Source: VAZQ01 sp036406655 (GTDB taxonomy: Bacteria; Pseudomonadota; Alphaproteobacteria; Rhizobiales; Xanthobacteraceae). From it: DNA of 14,066 nucleotides. Shown piece by piece: positions 7,382 through 14,066 of this stretch. Where the stretch lies: assembly GCA_036406655.1 (NCBI GenBank), contig DASXAP010000283.1, positions 1 to 14,066 of the forward strand, in the 5' to 3' direction. Position 1 is the stretch's first letter, and the number at the start of each line of letters is the position of its first letter. The notes under the pieces were generated by a model. It did not search any database. It saw only the letters and a program-made list of their open reading frames with translations, and was not told the DNA's origin. The position numbers were made by a program, and so were the translations under genes.

Positions 7382-8299
7382 CTACTCCGGCAGCGGGATG
7401 AACTCCTGCTCGTCGCCCGGAACGATGTCGAAGCGGCCCGCCTTCCACTCGGCCTTGGCCTGCTCGATGCGCTCCTTGCGCGAGGAGACGAAATTCCACC
7501 AGATGTGGCGCGGGCCGTCCATGGCGGCGCCGCCGAGCAGCATGAGGTGCGCCTCACCCGCCGCGGTCACGGTGATGGGATCGCCGGGGCGCAGCACCAG
7601 GAGATGCCCGGGGCCGAAGCGGTCGCCGCCAATGTCGATCTCGCCCGCGATCAGGTAGATCGCCCGCTCCTCGACATCCGGATCGACCGGCAGCGTCGCG
7701 CCGGAGCCCAGACGGATCTCGGCGAACAGCGTCTCCGACAGCGTCGGCACCGGCGAGCGCTCGCCGAGCAGGCTGCCGGCGATCACCCGCACGCTCCGGT
7801 CGCGCTCGCGGATGACCGGCAGGGCGGCGCTGTCGTGATGGCTGAACGCCGGCGCGGCCTCCTCCTCGCCGCTCGGCAGTGCCACCCAGCACTGCAGGCC
7901 GTGGATCGGCTCCCCGTCGACGCGGTGCTCCGGCGCGGTGCGCTCGGAATGCACGATGCCGCGCCCCGCCGTCATCCAGTTGACCTCGCCGGGGCGGATG
8001 GCGGCGGTGGTGCCGAGGCTGTCGCGATGCATGATCTCGCCGTCGAACAGGAACGTCACGGTGGCAAGCCCGATATGCGGGTGCGGCCGCACGTCGATGC
8101 CCTGGCCGGAACGGAACTGCGCCGGCCCGAAATGATCGAAGAAGATGAAAGGCCCGACCATCCGCCGCCGGGTGTGGGGGAGTGCCCGGCGGACGTTGAA
8201 ATGGCCGACATCGACGCTGCGCGGCACGATCATGAGGTCGATGGCGTCGGCGGCGCGGGGGTCGCCGGCGGCGGGATCCTTGCCGGGAAAGAAGCTCAT
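7382..8299 (-). CDS. Pirin family protein (bicupin), 305 aa
   Basis: Cytoplasmic bicupin with one metal site in the N-terminal cupin. The ligands are visible as RPHPHIGL (H73, H75) and GRGIVHSE (H117, E119), matching the His-His-His-Glu set of human pirin. The N-terminal half runs VGPFIFFDHFGP...IDVRPHPH...WMTAGRGIVHSE, and the C-terminal cupin (about 170-270) ends GPRHIWWNFVSSRKERIEQAK, which is typical of the family. Some bacterial pirins act as quercetin 2,3-dioxygenases, others as metabolic regulators; the sequence does not decide between them. The start is firm: an AAGGAG site sits eight bases before ATG 8299 and overlaps the TAA stop of xseB, so the two genes are almost certainly co-transcribed and perhaps translationally coupled. 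Pirin next to xseB is not the arrangement I would expect; ispA usually takes this place. Family call is secure. Confidence 0.93.
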   Translation of the reverse strand: MSFFPGKDPAAGDPRAADAIDLMIVPRSVDVGHFNVRRALPHTRRRMVGPFIFFDHFGPAQFRSGQGIDVRPHPHIGLATVTFLFDGEIMHRDSLGTTAAIRPGEVNWMTAGRGIVHSERTAPEHRVDGEPIHGLQCWVALPSGEEEAAPAFSHHDSAALPVIRERDRSVRVIAGSLLGERSPVPTLSETLFAEIRLGSGATLPVDPDVEERAIYLIAGEIDIGGDRFGPGHLLVLRPGDPITVTAAGEAHLMLLGGAAMDGPRHIWWNFVSSRKERIEQAKAEWKAGRFDIVPGDEQEFIPLPE

Positions 8300-8307
8300 C
8301 GATTTTT

Positions 8308-8314
8308 CTCCTTA
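8308..8314 (-). promoter_or_regulatory. Pirin ribosome-binding site overlapping the xseB stop codon
   Basis: On the minus strand TAAGGAG merges the xseB stop codon (TAA) with the Shine-Dalgarno sequence (AAGGAG) of pirin, eight bases before ATG 8299. Ribosomes ending xseB would stop on the pirin initiation region. Confidence 0.7.
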
Positions 8315-8563
8315 CGGCGTGTCGAGCGGCTCGGTGCCGGTCGGCCGGCCGCCGGCGTCGAGGGTGATCTTCTCGACCCGGGCCTCGGCCTGGCGCAGCA
8401 GCTCCTCGCAGCGGCGCTTGAGCGCCTCGCCGCGCTCGTAGATCGCGATCGATTCCTCGAGCGGCACCTTGCCCTCCTCGAGCCGCTTGACGATCGATTC
8501 GAGCTCCTCGAGCGCCCGTTCGAAAGGGAGCCGGGTGACGTCGGTGTGGGTGTTGTCCGCCAT
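8312..8563 (-). CDS. xseB: Exodeoxyribonuclease VII small subunit, 83 aa
   Basis: Small subunit of exonuclease VII, which with several copies per XseA degrades single-stranded DNA from either end in the cytoplasm. The sequence shows the family core: LPFERALEELESIVKRLEEG, then PLEESIAIYERGEALKRRCEELLRQAEARVEKI, a two-helix hairpin. The length of 83 aa fits E. coli XseB (80 aa). The start is placed at ATG 8563 (MADNTH...); the same frame has an ATG at 8602 that would add 13 residues without family resemblance. A modest GAGAGA stretch precedes the chosen start. It follows the HDAC-like gene by 85 nt and precedes pirin by 12 nt. In many relatives ispA and dxs would follow directly. XseA is not in the window. 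Confidence 0.95.
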   Translation of the reverse strand: MADNTHTDVTRLPFERALEELESIVKRLEEGKVPLEESIAIYERGEALKRRCEELLRQAEARVEKITLDAGGRPTGTEPLDTP

Positions 8564-8648
8564 GCCGGGTCTCTCGGTGGGCGCCGATAGTAGCTCTAGC
8601 ATCAGCCGCGGCGCGGATGAAGCCGTCGCGGCCGTGCGCGCGGCAGCG

Positions 8649-9590
8649 TCATCCCTGCATCAGGGCGGCGACGTGGGCGGCGGCGGAGCCGGCGAGCCCC
8701 TGCAGGTCGTAGCCGCCTTCGAGCACCGATACGACGCGGCCGCCGGCACTGGCGTGGGCGACCTCGATGAGCTTGCGCGTGGCCCAGTCGAAGTCCGCTT
8801 CGAGCAGATTGAGATTGGCGAGCGGGTCGCGCATATGCGCGTCGAAGCCGGCGGAGATCACCAGGAGGTCGGGCCGGAAGCCGGCGAGCCGCGGCAGGAT
8901 CACGCTGTCGAAGGCGGCGCGGAACTCGCGCCCGCCGTCGCCGGGACGCAGCGGCGCGTTGACGATGGTGTCGTGCTCGCCGCGCTCGATCGCGGCGCCG
9001 GTGCCGGGATAGAGCGGCATCTGATGGGTCGAGGCGTACATGACCGTGCGGTCGGACCAGAAGATGTCCTGCGAGCCGTTGCCGTGGTGGACGTCGAAGT
9101 CGACCACCGCGGCGCGCTCGATCCCGTGCCGCTTCTGCGCGTAGCGCGCCGCGATCGCCGCATTGTTGAATAGGCAGAAACCCATCGGCCGCGCCTTCTC
9201 GGCGTGATGCCCGGGCGGACGGGTGGCGACGAAGGCATTCACCGTCTTGCCGGCCATCACCTCGTCGACGGCATGGACGATTCCGCCGGTCGCCCGCAGC
9301 GCCGCCTCGAAGCTGCCCGGCGACATGCTGGTATCGGCGTCGAGGGCGACCATGCCTTGCTTCGGCACGGCCTCGCGGATGGCGGTGACATAGTCCATCG
9401 GGTGGCAGAGCGCGATCGTCTCCAGCGCCGCTGCCGGGGCCTCGACCCGGGCGAGATTCTGGAATCGCTCCTGCTCGAGCGCCCGGTCGATGGCGCGCAG
9501 CCGGTCCGGCCGCTCGGGATGCCCGGCGGGGGTGAGATGCTCGAGACAGGCGGGATGGGTGATCAGCAGCGTCGTCATCGTCGCAATCAT
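8649..9590 (-). CDS. Histone-deacetylase-family deacetylase (class II / acetylpolyamine amidohydrolase-like), 313 aa
   Basis: Zinc-dependent amidohydrolase that removes acetyl groups from small amines or protein lysines; the bacterial substrate is not known from sequence. The whole active site is visible: PPGHHAEKA with tandem His 128-129, VVDFDVHHGNG with zinc ligands D166 and H168, SAGFDAH with third zinc ligand D250, and LEGGYDLQGL with the catalytic-type Tyr294. The N-terminus THPACLEHLTPAGHPERPDR is typical of alphaproteobacterial homologues. ATG 9590 overlaps the TGA of the upstream SDR as ATGA, suggesting translational coupling, and is the start chosen. An in-frame ATG at 9578 (MTTLLITHP) is closer to the usual family start and is equally possible; neither has a strong ribosome site. 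Placement directly before xseB is common in related genomes. Family call is secure. Confidence 0.93.
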   Translation of the reverse strand: MIATMTTLLITHPACLEHLTPAGHPERPDRLRAIDRALEQERFQNLARVEAPAAALETIALCHPMDYVTAIREAVPKQGMVALDADTSMSPGSFEAALRATGGIVHAVDEVMAGKTVNAFVATRPPGHHAEKARPMGFCLFNNAAIAARYAQKRHGIERAAVVDFDVHHGNGSQDIFWSDRTVMYASTHQMPLYPGTGAAIERGEHDTIVNAPLRPGDGGREFRAAFDSVILPRLAGFRPDLLVISAGFDAHMRDPLANLNLLEADFDWATRKLIEVAHASAGGRVVSVLEGGYDLQGLAGSAAAHVAALMQG

Positions 9591-10459
9591 TCCCGGCGCG
9601 CGCCGGTCACGCTGACCCCGGGGGGCGGCGGGACATCGTCGGGCACGAAGAAGGTGGGGGCGAGCGGCACCTGCGGATCGACGCGGTAGCTCTCGAAATC
9701 GGTGACGCCCTCGCCGGCGAGGAAACTGTCGTCGATGAGGAAATTGCCGGTGAACTCCCGCGCCGGCTTGGCGAAGATGCGATAGGCCGCTTCCGCCATG
9801 ATCTCCGGCTTGCGCGACATCCGCATCACCCGCTCGCCGCCGAGCAGGTTCCTGATCGCGGCGGTGGCAATGGTGGTGCGCGGCCACAGCGTGTTCACGG
9901 CGATGCCCCTCTCGCGCAGCTCGCCGGCAAGCCCGAGCGCGACCAGGCTCATGCCGTATTTGCTGATCGAATAGGCGGTGCTGCCGGCGAACCACTTCTC
10001 CCGGAAGTCGAGCGGCGGCGCATTCATCAGGATGTGCGGGTTCGCCGCCTTCTCGAGATGCGGGATCGCGTATTTCGACACCATGAACGTGCCGCGGGTA
10101 TTGATCTGGTGCATCAGATCGAACCGGCGCATGTCGGTATCGACGACCGGGGTGCGCGAGACCGCGCTGGCATTGTTGACGACGATGTCGAGGCGGCCGA
10201 AGCGGGCAACGGCCGCGGCGACCGCGTCCTTCACCTGCGCCTCGTCGCGTACGTCGACCGCGAGGGGGAGGGCATTGCCGCCGGCCTTGGCGATCTCCTC
10301 CGCGGCGCTGAAGATCGTGCCCGGCAGCTTCGGATGCGGCTTGTCGGTCTTGGCGGCGATGACGATGTTGGCGCCGTCGCGTGCGGCCCGCAGCGCAATG
10401 GCAAGTCCGATGCCGCGCGAGGCACCGGTGATGAAGAGCGTGTGGTTGCGAAGCGACAT
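9587..10459 (-). CDS. HSDL2-like short-chain dehydrogenase/reductase lacking the catalytic Ser, 290 aa
   Basis: Classical SDR Rossmann fold. The cofactor loop TGASRGIG lies at 11-18, the NNAS motif at 95-98, the active-site Asn probably at 120 (HQINTRG) and YSISK at 163-167 (Tyr163, Lys167). The stretch PHILMNAPPLDFREKWF followed by YGMSL and IAVNTLWPRT marks the HSDL2-like group associated with lipid metabolism. In HSDL2 the equivalent of MNAPP reads NISPP, where Ser is catalytic; here Ala147 occupies that position, 16 residues before Tyr163 as in the family. The protein may therefore be weakly active or non-catalytic, or it may use another residue. Substrate is unknown. It follows the acyl-CoA dehydrogenase by 21 nt and overlaps the deacetylase by four bases, so co-transcription is likely. 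The ribosome site before ATG 10459 is weak. Confidence 0.9.
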   Translation of the reverse strand: MSLRNHTLFITGASRGIGLAIALRAARDGANIVIAAKTDKPHPKLPGTIFSAAEEIAKAGGNALPLAVDVRDEAQVKDAVAAAVARFGRLDIVVNNASAVSRTPVVDTDMRRFDLMHQINTRGTFMVSKYAIPHLEKAANPHILMNAPPLDFREKWFAGSTAYSISKYGMSLVALGLAGELRERGIAVNTLWPRTTIATAAIRNLLGGERVMRMSRKPEIMAEAAYRIFAKPAREFTGNFLIDDSFLAGEGVTDFESYRVDPQVPLAPTFFVPDDVPPPPGVSVTGARRE

Positions 10460-10480
10460 GATCTGCGAGGTGCCGGGGAG

Positions 10481-12274
10481 CTATGCCAGCGCCGCTTCGG
10501 CGTGGTTGACGCCGTCGGCGCCCTCGAGGACCGTGCGCTCGAGGGCGGGCGCCGCCACCGCCAGGTTCTCGGCGAAGAAGCGGGCGATGGCGGTTCGCGC
10601 CGCGGCATCGGCGCCGTTGCCGGCGAGCCGGCGCGCGGCGAGCGCTTCCTCGGCGAGGAGCGCGCCGCCGGCCACGAGCCCGAACAGCCGCAGATAGGGA
10701 GTGGCCCCGGCCAGGGCGGCGTCCTGGTCGTTGTGGGCGCGGCCGAGCAGCCATCGGGTCGAGCGCTCGAGCGCGGCGGCGGCGTCGTCGAGCCGCGGCC
10801 CGGTCGCGCCGAAGGCGGGATCGTTCGCAGCCGCGACCTGCGTCACCGTGCGCCTGATCTCGCCGATACAGGCATCGACCGCTGCCCCGCCCGCCGCCGG
10901 CAGCTTGCGGGTGACGAGATCGATCGCCTGGATGCCGTTGGTGCCTTCGTAGATCGGGGTGATACGGGCGTCGCGGAAGTGCTGCGCGGCGCCGGTCTCC
11001 TCGACGTAGCCCATGCCGCCGTGCACCTGCACGCCGAGCGAGGCGACCTCGTTGCCGATGTCGCTGGAGAATGCCTTTGCCACCGGAGTGAGCAGCGAGG
11101 CGCGCGCCGCGCCGGCGCTGCGAGCGGCCGCATCGGCGCTGCGCTCGGCGCGGTCGAGCGCCACCGCGGTGGCGTAGCAGATCGCGCGGGCGGCGCGGGT
11201 GAGCGCCCGCATGGTGAGCAGCATTCGCTTCACGTCGGGATGGGCGATGATCGGGCTCGATCCCGAGCCGCCGCCGCGGCCGGCGGGATCGGTGGCGCGG
11301 CCCTGCCGGCGCTCGCGCGCGTAGGTCATCGCCTGCTGGGTCGCGCGCTCGGCGATCGCCACGCCTTGCAGCCCCACCCCGAGCCGGGCCCCGTTCATCA
11401 TGGTGAACATGCAGGCCATGCCGCGGTGCTCCTCGCCGATCAGGAAGCCGGTGGCGCCGCCGCCGTCGCCGTAGATCATGGTGCAGGTGGGCGAGCCGTG
11501 GATGCCGAGCTTGTGCTCGATCGAATGCGCGCGCAGGTCGTTGCGGCGGCCGAGCGAGCCGTCCGGCTCCGGCAGGAGCTTGGGCACGAGAAACAGCGAG
11601 AGGCCCTTGGTCCCGGGCGGGGCGTCGGGAAGCCGCGCCAGCACGAAGTGGATGATGTTGTCGGTGAGATCGTGCTCGCCGTAGGTGATGAAGATCTTCT
11701 GCCCGGTGATGCGATAGCTGCCGTCGGCCTGCCGCTCGGCGCGGCTGCGCAGCGCGCCCACGTCGGAGCCGGCCTGCGGCTCGGTGAGCTGCATCGTGCC
11801 CATCCACTCGCCCGACACCAGCCTGGGCAGGTAGGCGCGCTTGAGCGCATCCGAGCCGTGCGCGGCGAGCGCATCGATCCCGGCCACGGTGAGGAGCGGA
11901 CCGAGGCCGAAGGCGAGCGCGGCCGAGTTCCACATCTCGATGCAGGCGGCATTGACCCCGTGCGGCAGCGCCTGGCCGCCCCATTCAGCGGGAGCGGCAA
12001 GCCCGCCCCAGCCGGCGCGCGACCAGGCGCGATAGGCCTCCTTCCAGCCCGGCGGGGTGGTGACGGCGCCGTCCCTGAACGGGGTGCCGTGCCGGTCGCC
12101 GATCCGGTTGAGCGGAGCGAGGACGTCGGTGGCGAACCTGCCCGCCTCCTCCAGCACCGCCTCGACCACGTCCGCGGAAAGCTCGCCGAACAGCCCCTCG
12201 GCGAGCGCGGCACCGAACCCCGCCGGATGCTCGAGCGCGAAGGCGATGTCGGCGACCGGCGCGCGATAGGTCAT
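10481..12274 (-). CDS. Long-form acyl-CoA dehydrogenase (DmdC/AcdA-like), 597 aa
   Basis: FAD-dependent flavoenzyme that introduces a 2,3-double bond into acyl-CoA thioesters and passes electrons to ETF. At about 600 aa it belongs to the long group that includes 3-methylmercaptopropionyl-CoA dehydrogenase (DmdC), not the 380-aa short-chain type. The N-terminus MTYRAPVADIAFAL is typical of that group. The FAD/substrate segment MQLTEPQAGSDVG is at 161-173, GQKIFITYGEHD at 191-202, QVHGGMGYVEE at 416-426 and PIYEGTNGIQ at 440-449, with the catalytic base expected at Glu443. A C-terminal extension (about 460-597) follows, as in the long family. The true substrate cannot be read from sequence, and DMSP metabolism should not be assumed. 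It is the first gene of the minus-strand run, with TATAGT upstream, and is divergent from the molybdenum hydroxylase. Family secure, substrate open. Confidence 0.93.
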   Translation of the reverse strand: MTYRAPVADIAFALEHPAGFGAALAEGLFGELSADVVEAVLEEAGRFATDVLAPLNRIGDRHGTPFRDGAVTTPPGWKEAYRAWSRAGWGGLAAPAEWGGQALPHGVNAACIEMWNSAALAFGLGPLLTVAGIDALAAHGSDALKRAYLPRLVSGEWMGTMQLTEPQAGSDVGALRSRAERQADGSYRITGQKIFITYGEHDLTDNIIHFVLARLPDAPPGTKGLSLFLVPKLLPEPDGSLGRRNDLRAHSIEHKLGIHGSPTCTMIYGDGGGATGFLIGEEHRGMACMFTMMNGARLGVGLQGVAIAERATQQAMTYARERRQGRATDPAGRGGGSGSSPIIAHPDVKRMLLTMRALTRAARAICYATAVALDRAERSADAAARSAGAARASLLTPVAKAFSSDIGNEVASLGVQVHGGMGYVEETGAAQHFRDARITPIYEGTNGIQAIDLVTRKLPAAGGAAVDACIGEIRRTVTQVAAANDPAFGATGPRLDDAAAALERSTRWLLGRAHNDQDAALAGATPYLRLFGLVAGGALLAEEALAARRLAGNGADAAARTAIARFFAENLAVAAPALERTVLEGADGVNHAEAALA

Positions 12275-12303
12275 TGCCCGCTCTCGTATCTGCGACGCTC
12301 GCC

Positions 12304-12309
12304 ACTATA
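12304..12309 (-). promoter_or_regulatory. Candidate -10 box for the acyl-CoA dehydrogenase operon
   Basis: TATAGT on the minus strand lies 30 nt before ATG 12274, giving a leader of about 20-25 nt. The -35 region about 17-18 nt upstream is poor, so an activator or another sigma factor may be needed. It shares the 128-nt spacer with the opposite promoter. Confidence 0.4.
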
Positions 12310-12336
12310 CCAGCTGCGGCCGAGCCGTGCATCGCT

Positions 12337-12366
12337 TTGACGGCACGCAAGTGCGGAGGCTATAGG
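12337..12366 (+). promoter_or_regulatory. Candidate sigma70-like promoter of the molybdenum hydroxylase gene
   Basis: TTGACG (12337-12342) and TATAGG (12361-12366) are separated by 18 nt, close to consensus at both boxes. This would start transcription near 12373, about 30 nt before ATG 12403. It is the best promoter-like sequence I found in the window. Confidence 0.5.
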
Positions 12367-12402
12367 ATCGATCAGGCGCTCGCGCATCGGGGAGCGACGG
12401 CA

Positions 12403-14066
12403 ATGACCAAGTGCGGAATTGGCGCCTCGGTCCTGCGCAAGGAGGACGGGCGCTTCCTGCGCGGAGTGGGACAGTATGTCGGCGACATCCGCATTGCCGG
12501 CATGCGCGAGGTTGCGTTCGTCCGCAGCCCGGTTGCCCATGCCCGGCTCGAGCGCATCGGCGTCCCGCCGGAGCTCCGCGCCTGCGTCTTCACCGCGGAG
12601 AATCTGGCGGGCGTCAAGCCGATCATCTCGGCTCCGCCGCTCAAGGGATTCAAGTATTCGGTCGAGCCGATCCTGGCGAAGGACAAGCTGCGCTACGTCG
12701 GCGAGCCGGTTGCGATCTGCCTGGCGCGGACGCGCGCCGAGGCCGAGGACGTCGCCGCCGCGGTGACACTCGAATTCGCGGAGCTGCCCGCCGTGACCGA
12801 CATGCTTGCGGCCTGTGCGCCCGGCTCGCCGCTGGTGCACGAGGAGTGGGGCGACAACATCTTCGTCGAGTTCAGCGAGAACGGGCCGGTCGACGACGTT
12901 GCCGGGAGCGCGTCGGTCAGGGTCACGAGGAAGATCCGCACCTCCCGGCACTGCATGTTTCCGATGGAAGGGCGCGGCGTGATCGCGTTCCGCGATCCGC
13001 GGCTGAGATATCTCACGCTCATCACCTCGACGCAGTTTCCGCATTCGGTGCAGACCGGTCTCTGCGACTGCCTCGGGCTCGGTCATGGCGAGGTGCGCGT
13101 CATATCGCCGGACGTGGGGGGCGGGTTCGGCTACAAGGGGCTGCTGTGCCGGGAAGAGGTCGCGCTCGGCTGGCTCGCGATGCAGGTCGATCACCCGGTT
13201 CGCTGGCTCGAGGACTGCCGCGAGCATCTCGTGGCGAACGCCAACTGCCGGGAGCACCACTACGACATCACCGGCTATGCGACGGCGGACGGCAAGCTCC
13301 TGGCGATCGACTGCGTCGGCCACGTCGATGCGGGTGCCTATTCCTCCTATCCGATCTCGTCGGCTCCGGAGGCGGCGCAGATCGCCAATCTGCTGCCGGG
13401 GCCTTACATCTTCTCGGCCTATCGATGCCGTTCCTTCGCGGTCGCCACCAACAAGTGCCCGATCATTCCGTATCGTGGCGTCGCCCGCAGCAGCGTGTGC
13501 CTCGCGATCGAGGCGGTCATGGACGCGATCGCCAGCGAGCTCGGGCTCGAGCCCTACGAGGTGCGGCTGCGCAACATGGTCCGCCCGGAGCAGATGCCCT
13601 ACGACAACGTGGTCGGAAAGCATTTCGACAGCGGAGACCATCCGGAATGCCTGCGGCGGGCGGTCGCGGCGATCGGCTTGCCGGAGATCAGGGAACGGCA
13701 GAAGCGGCCGCAGCCGGACGGGCGCCTGATCGGGGTGGGGCTGTCGTTCTTCGTCGAGCAGGGCGCCCACGGCACCTCCGTGCTGGCGGCATGGGGACGC
13801 CCGATCGTGCCCGGCTACGAGCAGGCGAACGTGCGGCTCACCGCCGACGGCGAGATCGAGGTGCATGTCGGCACCCATTCGCACGGGCAGGGGCACGAGA
13901 CGACCTACGCGCAGGTCGCCCACGAGATCCTCGGCGTCGAGCTCGACAGGATCAAGGTGCTGCAGGGCGACACGCTGTATACGCCGTATTCGACCTCGAC
14001 CTGGGGCTCGCGCTCCATGGTGCACGGCGGCGGCGCGGTCGCGCGCGCCTCCGGCATCCTCGCCGG
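12403..14066 (+). CDS. Xanthine dehydrogenase/CoxL-family molybdopterin-binding large subunit, N-terminal 554 codons (runs off right edge)
   Basis: Large subunit of a molybdenum hydroxylase, which inserts a water-derived oxygen into an aldehyde, purine or other heteroaromatic substrate and usually works with 2Fe-2S and FAD subunits. The start fits the family: ASVLRKEDGRFLRGVGQYVGDI at 9-30, then FVRSPVAHARL and YVGEPVAICLART at 98-110. Cofactor segments are VGGGFGYKG (238-246), PYRGVARSS (356-364) and HSHGQGHETTYAQ (492-504), followed by TSTWGSRSMVHGGGA. The GES-type active-site Glu region lies beyond the window. The loop lacks the AYRCSFR of true CO dehydrogenase and reads YRGVARSS instead of the commoner YRGAGRPE. 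GGGGAG lies eight bases before ATG 12403, and no small or medium subunit precedes it; those may lie downstream. It is divergent from the acyl-CoA dehydrogenase. Family secure; substrate unknown. Confidence 0.93.
   Translation, partial: MTKCGIGASVLRKEDGRFLRGVGQYVGDIRIAGMREVAFVRSPVAHARLERIGVPPELRACVFTAENLAGVKPIISAPPLKGFKYSVEPILAKDKLRYVGEPVAICLARTRAEAEDVAAAVTLEFAELPAVTDMLAACAPGSPLVHEEWGDNIFVEFSENGPVDDVAGSASVRVTRKIRTSRHCMFPMEGRGVIAFRDPRLRYLTLITSTQFPHSVQTGLCDCLGLGHGEVRVISPDVGGGFGYKGLLCREEVALGWLAMQVDHPVRWLEDCREHLVANANCREHHYDITGYATADGKLLAIDCVGHVDAGAYSSYPISSAPEAAQIANLLPGPYIFSAYRCRSFAVATNKCPIIPYRGVARSSVCLAIEAVMDAIASELGLEPYEVRLRNMVRPEQMPYDNVVGKHFDSGDHPECLRRAVAAIGLPEIRERQKRPQPDGRLIGVGLSFFVEQGAHGTSVLAAWGRPIVPGYEQANVRLTADGEIEVHVGTHSHGQGHETTYAQVAHEILGVELDRIKVLQGDTLYTPYSTSTWGSRSMVHGGGAVARASGILA

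Noticed and set aside
8649..11984. Apparent 1111-residue protein ending in the deacetylase
   Set aside because: Only the last 313 residues resemble a protein family. The first 800 are out-of-frame readings of the acyl-CoA dehydrogenase and SDR genes, so it is not a fusion.
10034..12340. 768-codon plus-strand frame opposite the SDR and acyl-CoA dehydrogenase
   Set aside because: It is a shadow of two well-supported minus-strand genes, with Gly/Arg/Ala/Asp-rich composition and no motifs.
12271..14025. 584-codon minus-strand frame opposite the molybdenum hydroxylase
   Set aside because: The plus-strand frame carries the full set of family motifs and a good ribosome site; the antisense frame has none.
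12403..14066. True carbon monoxide dehydrogenase (coxL form I)
   Set aside because: The diagnostic AYRCSFR loop is absent; YRCRSF at 340-345 is not in that context and the loop position reads YRGVARSS. Only the broader family name is supported.
1..14066. CRISPR arrays, tRNA or rRNA genes, transposases
   Set aside because: No regularly spaced direct repeats, tRNA-like cloverleaf with conserved T-loop, rRNA segment or transposase motif was found by eye.

Overview
The window is high-GC bacterial DNA with dense genes and strong third-position GC bias. Gene content and one interspersed palindrome point to an alphaproteobacterium, most likely Hyphomicrobiales (Bradyrhizobium/Xanthobacteraceae-like): a PE-LIG-POL LigD, a histone-deacetylase-like gene just upstream of xseB, an HSDL2-like reductase, a DmdC-type long acyl-CoA dehydrogenase, and a palindrome whose translations read like the familiar rhizobial 'MAGL.PAIH'/'RGTSPRMT' junk peptides. 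The assignment rests on family resemblance, not on a search.

Layout. (1) 1-1176, minus: the first 392 codons of dxs (DXP synthase, isoprenoid precursors), running off the left edge. (2) 1177-1534: a gene-free gap between divergent genes. (3) 1535-4249, plus: ligD, a three-domain NHEJ ligase/polymerase; no ku gene is visible. (4) 4250-4584: gene-free, holding a double-hairpin repeat between convergent genes. (5) 4585-5262, minus: a protein of two YciI-like domains. (6) 5457-7274, plus: an exported TPR protein with Cys and His clusters. (7) 7382-12274, minus: a run of five genes, in transcription order acyl-CoA dehydrogenase, SDR, HDAC-like deacetylase, xseB, pirin. Spacing is 21 nt, an ATGA overlap, 85 nt and 12 nt, so much of it is probably co-transcribed. 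(8) 12403-14066, plus: the N-terminal 554 codons of a xanthine-dehydrogenase-type molybdenum hydroxylase large subunit, running off the right edge and divergent from the acyl-CoA dehydrogenase.

How they fit together. HDAC-xseB-ispA-dxs is a frequent order in relatives. Here HDAC, xseB and dxs keep order and strand, but ispA is missing and about 7 kb of unrelated genes (pirin, TPR, YciI, ligD) lies in the gap. The 5' end of dxs therefore needs its own promoter. The acyl-CoA dehydrogenase and SDR suggest acyl-CoA/lipid metabolism. The molybdenum hydroxylase has a good sigma70-like promoter within the 128-nt divergent spacer it shares with the acyl-CoA dehydrogenase.

I see no clear undescribed multigene system. 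The points most worth a second look are the interrupted isoprenoid operon, the SDR lacking its catalytic serine, the asymmetric YciI duplication, the Cys/His-rich exported TPR protein, the variant molybdenum-hydroxylase loop, and the compensated double-hairpin repeat. No tRNA, rRNA, CRISPR array or insertion-sequence transposase was recognised.
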